Origin: Ulota crispa
Lineage: Eukaryota > Streptophyta > Bryopsida > Orthotrichales > Orthotrichaceae
Assembly (NCBI GenBank): GCA_963920765.1
Contig: OY987243.1
Span: forward strand, 16,802,001-16,866,000
Direction: 5' to 3'
Length of the DNA stretch: 64,000 nucleotides
In this document: in pieces, positions 37,118 to 49,914 of the stretch
Numbering within the stretch: the first letter of the stretch is position 1
How the letters are laid out: every line of letters begins with the position of its first letter
The notes under the pieces: generated by a model
Database searches by the model: none
The model's input: only the letters and a program-made list of their open reading frames with translations
Told to the model about the DNA's origin: nothing
Translations under genes and position numbers: made by a program

Positions 37118-37544
37118 GATACAAACTCTGAAACAAATGGTGCTAGTGTGCTAGCACAAATACAAGCTCTTAGTCTTTACATGAGAAGCTTTAAAACAGG
37201 AAACTTGATAAGACAGTAGGTACATTGGTATTCATGCTGAAATCTTTAAAAAATTGAGGTACTGTATATGCGTAATTGGAATTACAGTCTAAATGTAAAG
37301 TTCAAAACCAATGGTCCATTGTTGTAACTAGAGGTACAGATCTGGACCTGTGGAAACTTACTTTTGCCACACCCAGAGAACACAGCGTGTTGAATTCCAC
37401 CTGTTTTTACAGCGAATCCCAAATTTATTGAGATTTGACTGGCCAGCAGAGCAGGAAAGCTGCTACCGACCCATTCTGAAAATCTGAAACCAGAAGATGC
37501 TGCGCAGTCATGAGGAAACTCGTTTTCCAGGACGAACTATCATC
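37118..37544 (-). other. Likely 3' UTR of the large chromatin gene
   Basis: Sequence just beyond the stop codon at 37545-37547; composition changes to AT-rich near 37250. Confidence 0.4.
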
Positions 37545-40500
37545 TTAGATTCCTTCCAATCCCCCAATCTCCAACCGTTTGGCAATAACCCCAGTGCTAG
37601 GAGACACGGTCCTTTCGGATGTCCCTTTCTCCAGCCCTGAGGAATAAGGAGAATAATCCAGCTCGTCCGAAAAATCGTAGGCTGACGGTGGAGATTCAGA
37701 GCTCGCACTCAACAGTAACCTTCTTTGCTTCTTGTACACCAGCAATGCAGGACCAGAAGCAGGAGACACGGGAACAGACACGTTGCCACCGTTGGATGTA
37801 CTTGGCTCTAATTCATGAATGACAGGTCCCGAAACTGCCACGTCTGCACTCTCCTCTGCCATGTCCCCAGATGGGATTTCAGCCGAAACTGTCTGCTCCT
37901 GAGTGGCATCTTTGTTTTTGTGCCTGAGTATTTTCAGTCTTCGAAGCGTTGTTTCAAAGCTAGAATGCTCCACGTGGTCATTGGCGATGCTCAGGACCTT
38001 GTTCAACCCATCCTCGAGCTCGTTGGGCTTACAATGATTGCTCGCTCTGTTCTCAGAACCATGTCTATCAGCACCAGGCCCTGCATTGTCACTTGCTGTC
38101 CAAAGGTTTCCTTTTCCACGTCCAATACCCAGTCCCTTGGCTACAGCGATCGTCTCACTTTCGACTGGAGGAAGTGATGCAGGACTGGGGTTGTCAAAGC
38201 CATGCAAGTCCCGCCCTTCATCACGTCCATTGCTTATTCCCATTTCCCTAACTCCACGTGAATGTTCACAGGTAATCACCGGTGTACTAACAATCTCATC
38301 TACAAGTTCACTCTCAACCACTGGGGTGCTGACCAGCCCAGCATCCACAATTTCCTCCGGTGCTGCATTCAAACCATTACACAAGTCTGCTACATTACTA
38401 GAGAGCTCTCGGCAATATTTACAGCTATACATAGCTTGTTTCGAAGCAGCCATCCAACCCTTCACTCCAAAACCCTTTCGATTCTTGAAACAGTTGAAGC
38501 AAAAGCTGCGTGGACATGTTCCACAATTCAACAGAGTCTTAGTAGAGGGACACCAAACGCAATGCCGCTCCTCTGATGTACTTTCAGCCCCGTTCAGCTC
38601 TGCAGAGGCTATCGTCATTTGCACAAGCTGTTGATTGTATTTGAGTTTCTCTCGTCGAACCACCAATTGAGCCATGGACCGCACGACCTCCAGCTGCTCC
38701 CGAAGTTCCTTCGATTTTTCCAACACCTGCCAAAAACAAACGATAGCAGTAGAAATAGTCAACCATACGACCCATGACGATTGCCTAAAATATCACTAAT
38801 TGTATAGAAGATGAAAACTACATGGACGACCTTCTTGGATTCGCTGACACCATACCAGGGATAGCCAATGTGATAACTCCACCATCTACTTTGATACGAC
38901 AAACCAGTGCAATGTGAAAGATTCTAATATAATTACGCTCGGGGACAAATTAGAAAATAGTCTCCAATTCTAAGGGTCCCTCTCAAGCGTTCAACAAGCT
39001 TGAAACAACTCTTTCACGAGTCTATTCAAACAGGAAAAAAGCAATCTCTCCAATTCAAAACGAGCTGCTCATGTCCAGCTGACATGAACAAGTGATTTCA
39101 GGGTACACCGATCCTGCAGCTATTCCCACAGAGTTTGACACTTCACACGACGATGGAATGTCTTGCTGGCTGCTTTACAGAAGATAGCGTCCTAAAACAA
39201 GCTTGCAAAGGCTCCCGACATATCAGAACCTCTAAGAAGTTTCCATTAAAACATTCAGCCCACGAACTAAACTACAGAACCTCATTAAAGAGGGTATACC
39301 TTCTCAATAGAGATAGGGGACGGCTGATGTGCAAGTGGAACACGCAACTTCCCAGTAGCACGATTTCCCTCCTCGCTGGAATCCTTGTTGAAGATACCCT
39401 TGGATTTCGACCATTGTTTCTGCACAACGAATGATGTCAATGACTCTTCAACCAAATCCGTATAGTAATTTATGCGTGACAGGACATTCAAACCTGATCG
39501 GTCTGCCAATCCTACCGACCTTCCAAACATCTCCAGTTCCCATCATGGCATGGCATGGCATGCACTTCCACTCAAAAATCTAGATGCCGGTTACCAGCTG
39601 CTAACTAGCCAACGATAACCAGACTGCAAGCATGTACACTTTCACTCGCAGACTTACATGATTTAGCTCGCAAAGGAGAAAGCCCTTGTGCCCTGCTCGC
39701 TTGGCACGCCAATACACAAATGCTTCCCGCATAATATGTTCCGGCGCAACCCCCGACTTCATCGCCCGTTCTAGAATGGTGAGTTCTTTCAGTTCTTTCG
39801 CAAACCTGTCTTCGGACAAACCATTCATAAACATCCCGGATGCATCACCAGATGCTTCACCGACTGCAGGCATGACCTCCTTCACCTTCTCTGCCTCCGG
39901 ATCCTGGCATTCAATCCCCTCCTGCTGGAAAAGGGTGGGAGAGGACTCTGGATCCTGATTCTGGGCAGGCGTTCCGAATTTGAACTTGATCTTCTTCAGC
40001 TTTTGCCCAGGCTCCACCACATGCCACATAGTTTTACACCCCGGAGCTTCAACCTTGTCTCCTATCACTCTTTTACCGTAACCAGATTTCTTCTGCAGGT
40101 CACTGGAGACTCCATCTTCGGATACTTGAGTGCAAGAATCTTCCCATCTTCGTTTTAAAGTAAAACGCAGACCGTTGCGCCTTCCACTACCTGCATCCTC
40201 AGTAACCTTCCCAATCACGCCCGAAACATTGTTCGTCATATTAGCAACACATGTGCCCACATTCGTGGCTTGCATCGCTAGCTCTCCAAAGCTTCCATCA
40301 AGACATGAGGTATTTTGCTTTGAAGGATATTCCTCCCTGTGATCCATGGATGAAGCTGTTGAAATGCTGCCAGTGGCTGTCGCAGAGGCTGTGGCCCCGC
40401 TTGTGGTACTGCTCACCATGTACCCCTCCTTCAACCCAATAGAGGGGGCTGAATCCATTGGAGTCGTCCGCGCATGACGTGGGCAAAAGGAACGGACACC

Positions 40501-43500
40501 AACCACTTTTTGTTTTGATTGCCGCAGCTGCACACAACGGGTGGTAAGAATACGATACAGGCTTCAGAGTATGTCGGACGATTGATTGCAAAGTACGCAA
40601 GATTTCGAATTACCAGTACCCGTACGTCATTCACATCTTGCTTCACAACCACATAAAACATGATACACTGCGACAGAAAAGTCAGAAAACAGAAACAAAA
40701 AATGCTTGGAAAGGTAAAAAAATAAGTATTAATCCCAAATAATTCTGGATGTTAGCAAGCTTGCCTCAAATGATGCTCCCTGACTTACACCACATGAGAT
40801 GTGGAATGGTGCTCTGCAGGCTTTTACAGAACAGAGCGAGCATATACCCCTCTTCACCCCACATAGTCCACACCGATCCTGTTGATCCTGGGCCCTTGCC
40901 GCCACTGCTGCAATACCATCGATTGGTTCCATCGCATCAGGGTCAACAAAAAAAGTTTCGTTGGTGTACAGAGCACAAGCAACGTGGGCCCACTTTCGAG
41001 GAGCTACGGTTGGCTTCAAAGCACCTCCTCTCTTTCGACACAGGACACAGCTGCAGTAAGAAACCATCCCATCAAAACTCTCAGTATTAGATTACATCTC
41101 AGACCGATACATCTCTGATTCGAGCTCAAAGAGCGTGAAGGTGAAGACATGTTAATCGAGAGCAACGATTATCAGTGATGTTAACACTATTAAATGAAAA
41201 AACAGCTAAGAGGATGTACATATCATAAAACTACTTTCTTTGAGGTAAATGCCAAATCATAATTCGGAAATGGCAACATTCTCAAATATGAACAAAGTCT
41301 CCTGCTTAGCTGTACACACATAATCCAGAAAAACTTAATTGCCTCCAGTGGCGGAGAATTTGCGAATAATCAAACCAACCACACTCCAGCACTTCTACAG
41401 ATGAAATGAAGTAATCTTATAAACAGTCGAAACAAAGCTTGACTCCAATACACCACTGCACGCCAGAACCATACCTGACGTTAGGTTGTGCCATGCCGAC
41501 AGCCACAGCCTCACACTTGCGGCAACACCAGCTTGGAGGAGCAATAACTCGACCCTCATCATCACGGAACTTTTCACGAACGCCATAGCACGATTGATGT
41601 ACATGTATCGAGCACCGTTTGCAAGTATATACCTGCCAAGCATGTCATATGCAAAGCCATCGGATTAGTTATCATTCTTAAAGATCTGGTCTTTAAACCA
41701 ATTAAGCACATACACAAAAATGGTAGCCATTACAGGCAATCGTTATCAATCGCTGGACAGATGCTAGCCCATGTCTTTGAGAGAGGAATTTGCAGGCCAA
41801 CACGTACTTTTCAATTGGGAACAAAAGCTAGTCTGATGTAGTGGCAGTGACTTCGCACATGTCTTAGCAAAAGTGTCAGAGGATATATGAAAGCATCCTA
41901 GCTGGCTCTCGGACAGACCAACAAAAATTATCTACAGCAAAGAGAGAAGAGGCATTAGAGGCGGCACTGCTTGCACGACTTGGTCATCGCTGCACCCTAA
42001 AGGGGATCCTCCAAGCAGACTTACTGGGTTATTTTCATCATCTTCCCCTCCATTACATATGCAACAGTCGCCGGAGGCATGTTGTTCTGCAGGAAGCTTG
42101 AAGGACTTCTGTAAAGCGGCTTCGCTAGATTTTCCGGTCACAGCATCTGCCACAGGTTTACGAATTTTTCTATTAATTTCCTAAGTTGAACGTGTGGAAT
42201 AAAACTGTACTGCCTGGAGAAGCAGAATCCTTCCCAATATTGTGAACCTAGATTGCTTAAGGCGCCACAGCTTACTTCCCCAAACTTGACACATCGCTCA
42301 AACCACTAGCACAAGGAGAAGGTCCAAACTAATTTTAGAAGGAGCATTTGCCAGAACTAAAATAGTCTACCTGGAGTGGCTGGAATGGCACTTAAGTAGC
42401 CCAGACCTGATGGGGAGGTGCTGGGCAAAGAACCGCCAGGCACAGAATGTGCCAAAGCTTTTTGATAATCGAGGAATCCTGGAAAATCCCCAGCTGGATC
42501 CAATTCCATCTGAGCACACAGTCTCTCAAAGCATTCAATCATCTCTTCAAACTTGTCTTCAGATATCGGCTGGTTTAAGCCCCCACGAGTGAGACGATTA
42601 TTCCATTTATAGAGCCATCTCTCATCTTCATCGTCCATGTCATAGTCTGAAGTCCGCACTGTCCTCGAACTCCTGAAGGTCTGCATCTACGAACCGCGAA
42701 TACCGATCCTGTGTGAGAATATTTTTAAAATCATAAAAGCATTCTAGATCCTAAGAGCATTCTAGTGCAGGATACATAACAGAGATAATTGGTTCGTTAG
42801 AGCGCTTCCATGCAAACCAGCTGAAACCCGTAAGTTTGACAATCTAACCTCATGATTACTTAGTGGCATGCGCTGCTGCATCTCAACCTTCCTTCTCGTC
42901 TCAACTTCTCGCTGTCTCTCTTCATAGTCGGCAACAACTCGGAAAGACGGAATCGCTATAACAGGTTTAAGCAGTTCCGGGCAATGCTTACGAACCCTTT
43001 TTCTTATAGATGGAGATGGTGCAGTATTCCCTTCATCTTGATGTGCCAGCCAGCGCGAGAATGCAGCATCATCCGCCTCCTCGAAACCCTAGAAAAGTAG
43101 AAGCGTACAAATGAGTTCCACTCCTGCAGCCTCCCATTCCTAATATTTTTGATCCAACACAGTAAGAACTTCCTAATGATCGTTTCTAACAAACTACCTT
43201 AAAATAAAGGCATCAGAAATAAATAGAGGAATACATAAACTTTTCCTACTGAAAATCACACCACTTGTCAGTTTGTATTAAATACGTTATTTGGCTTAGT
43301 TCAGCCTCTAGGAGTAAGGTTTCTTAAATGAGAAATTCTCGATTGAGAAGAAACAAACGACGTTTGCGAATGCAAGGTCAATCAGCACCCACCCGAAAGT
43401 GCAATCTTCGTCTCGACAGCAGATTACAACAACTTGCAACATAAAAAAAGTGCACGTGACAGATTATATACCAGATTACCAGATTACCAGATTACCATAT

Positions 43501-46500
43501 TACCTAATTTCTATTGCTTTCACGACATATTCAATATCCGAACTTGAGAGGATAAACAGTCCACATGAAGCTGCTGATTCCTTTGTTCTGGGGTCATCTG
43601 TTGGAAGGTAGAAATCAGGACTCCTGTCCTTCGTAGCAACTGATCCTGAGTACGGATCTGCCTTTACCTCATCGCGACCTTCAATATAGACTGGAACTGG
43701 CTGGTCTGGATCAATATGTCGATTACGCCTCCATCGATTACCAGGGTTTTGCAAGTGCCTCTTCCTTTTAGATCCTGAAGGTTGAGAGTGAGACCTTCCT
43801 GTTCCATGAAGAGCTTTCTCGAGATTGTAGGCGCGTGACCTGCCCTTCTTCTTGAAAGAACGGACCTGTACCCACAATAAATTGAGCTTAAGAATTTACA
43901 AGACAAAACGAAAACCAAGAATCAAGGACTTCTAATAGAGCATGGAAAGATCAGCACCAACTCTTCATACGAGCTAGAAAATCGCCCAAAACATTAATTT
44001 TCATATATTTTTTTTCTGGATTTTACATTAAAAATATCAAAACACACCTCCGCGCCCATCAAGTGATCATTCACAGTCCCATTCAATGGTGAAGCATACA
44101 GGAGCTCTTCATTCTCTTCAAGATCTTCAGGATGACTGGCATTTCTGTTTTCAGGATCGCCAGCATCTCGACTATATCTGTCATTAGACTTCATTCCTAG
44201 TGGTGACTGCAGCTCTTTTCCGATCTCTTTATGAGCAGCTCTTGATTCTGCTCCACTAACCTGTACAGATTCCAGGGACTCTGAACCTGTAGCATCACTA
44301 TAATGTGAATTTATTTGCCTCGGTCCATCAGATACTGCATCTGGACTTATTCTTAAGGCCTGGTCGGCTGGAACACCAGCATTACCCGAATCATTCACAA
44401 TATTGACGATCTCTCCAATATGACCTTTGGGTACTCTTTCCTCTTCGTTTCGAGAATCCGGATCAACTGCCACTAACTCCGATAAAGGCAGTCCCTCAGA
44501 TTCGTAACTCGTTCTACTAGCAACACAACCACGGTTTAAAGCTTGACTCCCTGAATACGGTACCAACGTCATCTGCTTCTCAGCCAGCTCGTCTGCCAAA
44601 GAGTCAAACTTGTGCCGCTCTACTAACGGATATTCCATGGTTTCATTTAAACCCTCAACTCCCCCCATATTTCGATCCTGCTCAACTTTCTCCTTAGTAC
44701 CGCTTACCGTATGGTCTCCTCCGTCAGTGCAAATGTATTCAGCAACGAGAAGGTTTCCATCGACATGCGGTAATGCAGAGATTGATGTTGTTTCCACAGG
44801 AACACCACTTCCATCAGCCATCGAGTGCTCCTCTGTACCTCCAGCGTGCTGACCCATCAAATCTTCTAGCACTTCAGTACGGCAAATAATATCATCTTGA
44901 TCTCTTCCTGCCATGCCTTCTCTGTCTCCTGTATGCCTTAAACCCGCTTGCCAGGAAGAGCCCACAACGGACCGTGCATCGAAAGGCTCAGACCTGCCTT
45001 CAGCACAGGATGAAATACTTCCCCATTGTGCAGAAGAAGAATGACGCTCTACCTTCTCCATGTGTCCATTGCGAAGAGGAAGCAACGAAGAGGACTTCTC
45101 AACCAAGACTTTCACGTTTAGGTCATCCTTGACCGATTCAGTATGTAAAGAATGTCCAGGACCACCTTCAGGTATATCCAACTCCTTTTCCAACACAACT
45201 TTCATCAATTCAACATCCTCCTTTGATTCCAATGGAACATTTTCTGTTGAAGAAGGTATATAAGCATCGCTTACCTCGCCATTTTTCTCCACGAACGAGA
45301 CATTCTGTACATCGGTTTGCTTTGGATCAGTTTCACGGGAACGTTCAACAACAGTTCCTCCAGATGCACCTTTGCACAAATTGTCCCCTCGTAGCTCTAC
45401 ACCACCTCTTTCTACGTCCTCCATTTCCTTCAAGCCAGCTTTGCAAGACTCCAAGATCGTCTCAGCACCCACAGAATCAACGCCTCCGTCGCCCGACTGT
45501 TTCAAACCCGCTTGCCAGGATGACGCCAACGTAATCCCTGCATCTCTAAGACCATCACGGCCGCCACCACAACGCTTCCCTGTCTCCACACGACGTGACG
45601 GATACTGTGTCGTCTCGTCCGACATTTCTACATCGGAACGAATAAACGACAAGGTGTGCTCTTTGCCCCGTTCAGAGTGCACCACTGCATCTCCGCAAAG
45701 TCCTGCCTCGTTTTCGATCAAAGCCTCTGGCACAGGTACATCGTCTCTTCTCCTTATGGGCACGACTGCTGCTGCCTCCGCAGCAGCTTCTGACAACGTA
45801 CCTGCAGTCTCCTCTTTCAAAATGTCTACATTTCGTAATTCATCCACACCAAGGGCTTGCGATGGTTCCTCCGACTCAAACACATCAGCCATCTCCTCGT
45901 CATTATCCATCGAACCAGGCACCGCACAACTTGTTCGTCCCACCCCAGCTGGTAGAGCAACCTCTCCTGGTGTTAAGTACACACATACGTCTGGAGCAGC
46001 ACAAGCCTCAAGCGAGTCAACGATATTCCTCTTTGAGGCTTTGTGTGCCGACCGTGACTCATCTGTACCAAAGGGGCCAGACGGCTCCTCACAAAGTTCA
46101 ACATCCAATGCCTTCTCGCCAGTAAACACACAACCGGCCACCGCAGCTTCTTCGCGTGGAACACTCTGTTGTGTTCTTCTAGGTAAAGGCGATGTTAAGC
46201 CAGCACCAGCTTCGGACGAATCTAGAGCACCCATATTCGATGCATTCTCTGCAAATCTTGATTCCTCTAAAGCAAGGCCTCGCGATAACTCTTCGAGAAG
46301 TTGTGCATCCGTCATCTCATCCTCCATTGACGCACCATCATTCCCCGCAACATCTGCCGGTGATACATCCGCTTCTGCTTTTCTGAGGACAGGTGATGCT
46401 GGGACCGTAGCCGTTCCTGAGAAGTCAATGGCAACCCTATCTGACAGAATCTCTGCGGACAATGATTCATTTACAGCAAAGGGGCCGCCGCCTTCTTCCG

Positions 46501-47704
46501 GAAGCGCAGTACCCGATGCGTCCTGATCAGAACACATCGAATCAGCAACCCTGGCACTTCTTCGTTCTCCAACAGCCTCCGCCTGTGGATCATCACCCAC
46601 GACTCTTGGCAGCACAGCTGATGTAGAGACCGCAGTAGCTCTCGGGATGTCGCTTCCATCCCTCTCCGGCACGGCGTCTGCGGAGCGTGATGCATCTCCA
46701 GCAACAGCTTGCAAGAGCTTATCAGAAAAGCGAACACCCGATATCCTCCCGCCATTAGGCACAGAACCAGCCCGTGGTGAACTTGACCGTTGTGCAACAG
46801 GGGGAAGCAATCGAGTGGTCTCGTTCAATAGAGCTAAAAACCCGCCCTCTACTTTCGTAGAATGTGACTGCAACTGAACAGGTGGAGAATGATCCCCCAC
46901 ATTCAAATGCAAGGTTCCCGCTGTCTTGCAAGAAGGATCTGCTCTTACTTCGACAGGATCATTACCCAGTTGAGCTTGTAGAAGTGAGGAGTATGACACA
47001 TGCGGAACGCTAGCACCTCTTGTGTCTTCACTTCGTGAAGAAGACTCATGTGCACGTTTTGTGATATCTCGTTCTCCTTTTCGCAATTCCAGCATCCTCT
47101 CACTTGACATAACCTTCCTCTCACGATAAGATTCCGGCGTTGTCCTGCTTGTAACTAATCCATCACATTGCAAGCCTGATTCTGCGAACCCCTGGGCAGA
47201 AATAGTACGTTGGACCTTAGAGCCACCAATAGCACCTTCCAACAGGCTTCTGAACGACAGCACGGGCGATTGGTGAGCTTCAGTACCCATCTCTCTGGAT
47301 TTCAATACTGATCGAGATAACTCATCAATCTTAAAATCTTCGGTTTGCAAAGTTCTACCCCGAATAACGCCCGTGCCAAAACGTTTAGGTGTAGAAACAG
47401 ACTGAGACCCACGTTCTTCCACAACCGTTCCGTCCTTTTCTGACACTGCCATGTCTCCGGAATTGGGTTCAGCAAGAGGCCCTTCAGCAGCTCCGGAGGT
47501 ATCTTGACGAGAATCGTTCATCGAACTCTCCAGAAACCGACCTGTTCCAACAACAGGCTCTGCTTTGCGCTGAAGTTGGAAGGGAGACTTTGGATTGGCA
47601 CCGTCTGAAAGCCCATTCTGAACGATTTTCAACAGCAAATCCTGGCAACCAAGCCCATCCATCATCTCCGAAGATTGCTTTGATTCCTTCATAATAGTTT
47701 CCAT
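37545..47704 (-). CDS. Enhancer-of-polycomb-like protein with PHD-zinc knuckle-extended PHD (BRPF/JADE-like) and C-terminal ADD-like finger
   Basis: Exons (minus): 47704-44048, 43865-43504, a microexon ending 43393, 43088-42849, 42680-42371, 42146-42025, 41632-41475, 41050-40765, 40667-40614, 40527-39658, 39530-39300, 38726-37545; about 2,494 residues. An in-frame TAG 24 bases upstream supports the start. Residues 1-1219 are acidic, Ser-rich and repeat-bearing. An EPC-like part follows (HIDPDQPVPVYIEG; DYDMDDEDERWL; KFEEMIECFERL). Then a PHD finger (CCIC...CKRCSIHVHQSC...CCRKC), knuckle (CVLC), extended PHD (KWAHVACALYTNETFF, CGLC, FHISC, FCPRH), the YWRAKRAGHKG helix and a coiled coil. The end carries CVWC...LLNC..CPRSFCFNC...CKYC, resembling an ADD finger. 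Animal relatives scaffold MYST acetyltransferase complexes and read histone H3; a nuclear chromatin role is inferred. The 39530 acceptor and the microexon are least certain. Confidence 0.85.
45680..46515 (-). repeat. Four tandem repeats of about 65-75 residues in the N-terminal region
   Basis: Within exon 1 (about residues 396-675) four units align: GPFAVNESLSAE, RGLALEESRFAENAS, GPFGTDESRSAHKAS, QALGVDELRNVD. Each is preceded by an acidic EE stretch and followed by an Ala/Val/Pro-rich stretch and then an acidic tail (for example DNDEEMADV). The units are diverged but collinear, so they arose by internal duplication. Predicted to be disordered. Confidence 0.6.
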
Positions 47705-48991
47705 GGGATTGTAGAGGGATGGAAACTATCGGAGGCATCCCACCCCCAGCATCACTAACTAGACTATTGGACTCTGCACAGATAGCTCGGCAGTAAAGTG
47801 AAGTCTGAAAATTTGCCCATCCTTGCCCTACTCAGCCTTCGTCACCTGCCACAATAAGAGCGCAGTCACGTAAGCCATGTGCTTACACCCTGTTTGAGTT
47901 CCATCAACAACAGAAAATTCAACCCTCCCGTCAGCACACTAAGACTGCGACCTTTGCTCAAATTAGGGCAGGAGGGGCTACAGCTCAAGAAGCAAAACTT
48001 CGGACAATCCTGTTCCAAATACTTTGAGAGCTTAAAGACGGATAAAGAGAATCACGACTGCCATCAGCTGACCTAAGGCTTTCTATCGAGCCAATTTTAC
48101 AGTAAAATTGCAATACCCTAGGTCTACTTTGAAAGCAGGGTTACACGATCTTTCTCTTGAAAACGAAATCATCTGAATCCAAGTGCAATCCAGTACGAGT
48201 TCTACGGCACTGAGGACGCCAGTTGCTATACTAATCCACAAGGACAAGAAACTCAATTTCCAAATGAAGAAGGCAATTGCTGCTTCATCCAAAACCCTAA
48301 AGATTTTTGCAACTACCATTCCTCTGCCAAAAATGCAATCCGAGCTACTTGCTTGGTCTGCATCCAGCAGGCAATCTCACAGTCACTCTCACAGTCACTA
48401 CAGCAGTCCTTACTAACAAGGAAGTAAACAGAGCCACGGCTTCTCGAATGCGGAGATGCAATATATAGAGGCAAACCTTCACGGCTATTTAGACTCAAGA
48501 GCTCCTCGACTTCGACTTCATTAAAGCTGAAAATTAAGACGCTATGAAGCTAGGCAAACCTGCAACAGCGGCCGTGAAGGGGCGAATTCACGCAGCGATC
48601 TCGTATGGAACCGGAATTACCACAGAAAAGGGAGCGACCAGCCTTTCGATCATGCGCCGCGCCTCGTAATCACCGCGTTCTCCGTGATCGCAGAAGAAGT
48701 ACTTCACTGCCTTGCGATAAGTTAGTTGATGGGGAGTGTTCAAAAATGGGCACGGCCTCAGCGAACGTGACCATGGCCTCGACGGACGGAACCCTGCGGC
48801 TGCTCTGCAAACGAGGAGAGCTCGACATCCTTCCCGACCACCCGGGCACCCGGCGTCTCCCTTGCGGCTTCTTTCTCGCGTCACTCTCGTTTTCTTTAGT
48901 TTTACTTTCGAAATAGTGTGTCTGCTTTCGTATACCGCAGTGAGCCAAGAGCACCCACACCGTTACACGCAATATTTGACTTGCCAAGTGT
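47705..48991 (-). promoter_or_regulatory. 5' leader and promoter region of the large chromatin gene
   Basis: Composition stays gene-like up to about 48,920, with a GC-rich patch at 48,590-48,880. The opposing short frames there (48,588-48,916) have no recognisable relatives. A 5' UTR with an intron is likely, but its borders cannot be fixed. Confidence 0.4.
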
Positions 48992-48995
48992 TTAA

Positions 48996-49220
48996 CCTTT
49001 GAACGACGGGAAGGCACTTTGCGGCCAGTACAATACGGCGTATTTTTTCGTATTTGGAATGGATTCACACCTCTACTACATTGAGATCAACAAAGAAGAT
49101 GGAAAAATAGATCAATGCAGTTCTAGTGGGTTACTTGAGATCCCAAATTAAAATTTCTTATTGGTAGCAAATGACAATTATATGTCGGCGTATACACTAT
49201 GCCCTATAGGCATTTTAGGG
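48996..49220. mobile_element. Short TTAA element (220-bp subfamily), copy 1
   Basis: TTAA at 48992-48995 and 49221-49224. Left CCTTTGAACGACG, right inward CCCTAAAATGCC. It shares internal blocks (CTTTGCGGC; ATTGGT-GCAA) with 56877-57088. Confidence 0.55.
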
Positions 49221-49224
49221 TTAA

Positions 49225-49540
49225 GGTAGCAGCACCCATAATTGTCAAATTAATGGTTTTGAAAATTAAGGGTTTTGAACATGATGATTATTAATAAATA
49301 TTTAGCAGATTATAGATTATAGGATCCTATTAGCAAGAGAAAAATGATGAGCTTGCACTTTTGAATGTATTATTTGGATACTATAAGAATAAGTTGTGAA
49401 TTTTTAAAGAGCCGACTGCAATTGCATCTAATACCAACACTAAGGTTTCATGTTCACATGTTGTACATCCTTGTAATTACATCTATTCACTTCCACATAT
49501 TTTCCAAAATTTTAGAGGTGATGGTTATGGGCGTTGCTAC
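49225..49540. mobile_element. MITE with GGTAGCAGCACCCATAA ends, copy 1
   Basis: The left end GGTAGCAGCACCCATAA shares its TTAA with the preceding element; the right end is TTATGGGCGTTGCTACC, then TTAC. Copies lie at 57093 (reverse orientation) and 59002. Duplication is TTAA or its TA core. Confidence 0.7.
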
Positions 49541-49555
49541 CTTACGTTTTTTTTT

Positions 49556-49641
49556 AGCCCTTAAGCGTTGACAAGGACAAAAATTGTCCCCGGGTATACA
49601 CAGGGCCCCATGTACCCACGGTGACCCACCCCAGCTCTTAA
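49556..49641. mobile_element. Very short TTAA-type remnant
   Basis: CCCTTAAGCGTTGACAAGG on the left and CTCTTAAGGG before TTAA (49642-49645) on the right. Under 90 bp, unusually GC-rich; probably an internally deleted element. Confidence 0.4.
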
Positions 49642-49914
49642 GGGTTAAAGAACAAATAGATCACGTATTAAATTTATTTTGTTACAACTTTGCTATTGAA
49701 ACTGAGAAACTACTAGCATTGAAGTTTAGAGGTACAAATTGGTAGCTCCTTTCACGTCTTTTGGTGGTGGAATCATCCCTAAAACTTGTAATAAACAAGT
49801 TAGTATGTGATTCTATAAGAGTCAGTGGTGGATCTTTGTTATTTTCACTTGGTGAAATTTGCAAAATAGTTTTTAGAATCTAAGCAAGGATCAATAATTT
49901 AACCATTATGTTTA

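Noticed and set aside
45372..46526. Plus-strand frame of 384 codons
   Set aside because: It is the antisense of exon 1 of the EPC/PHD gene, low in complexity and without domains.
48588..48916. Opposing frames near 48.6-48.9 kb
   Set aside because: No recognisable domain; position fits the leader of the minus-strand chromatin gene.
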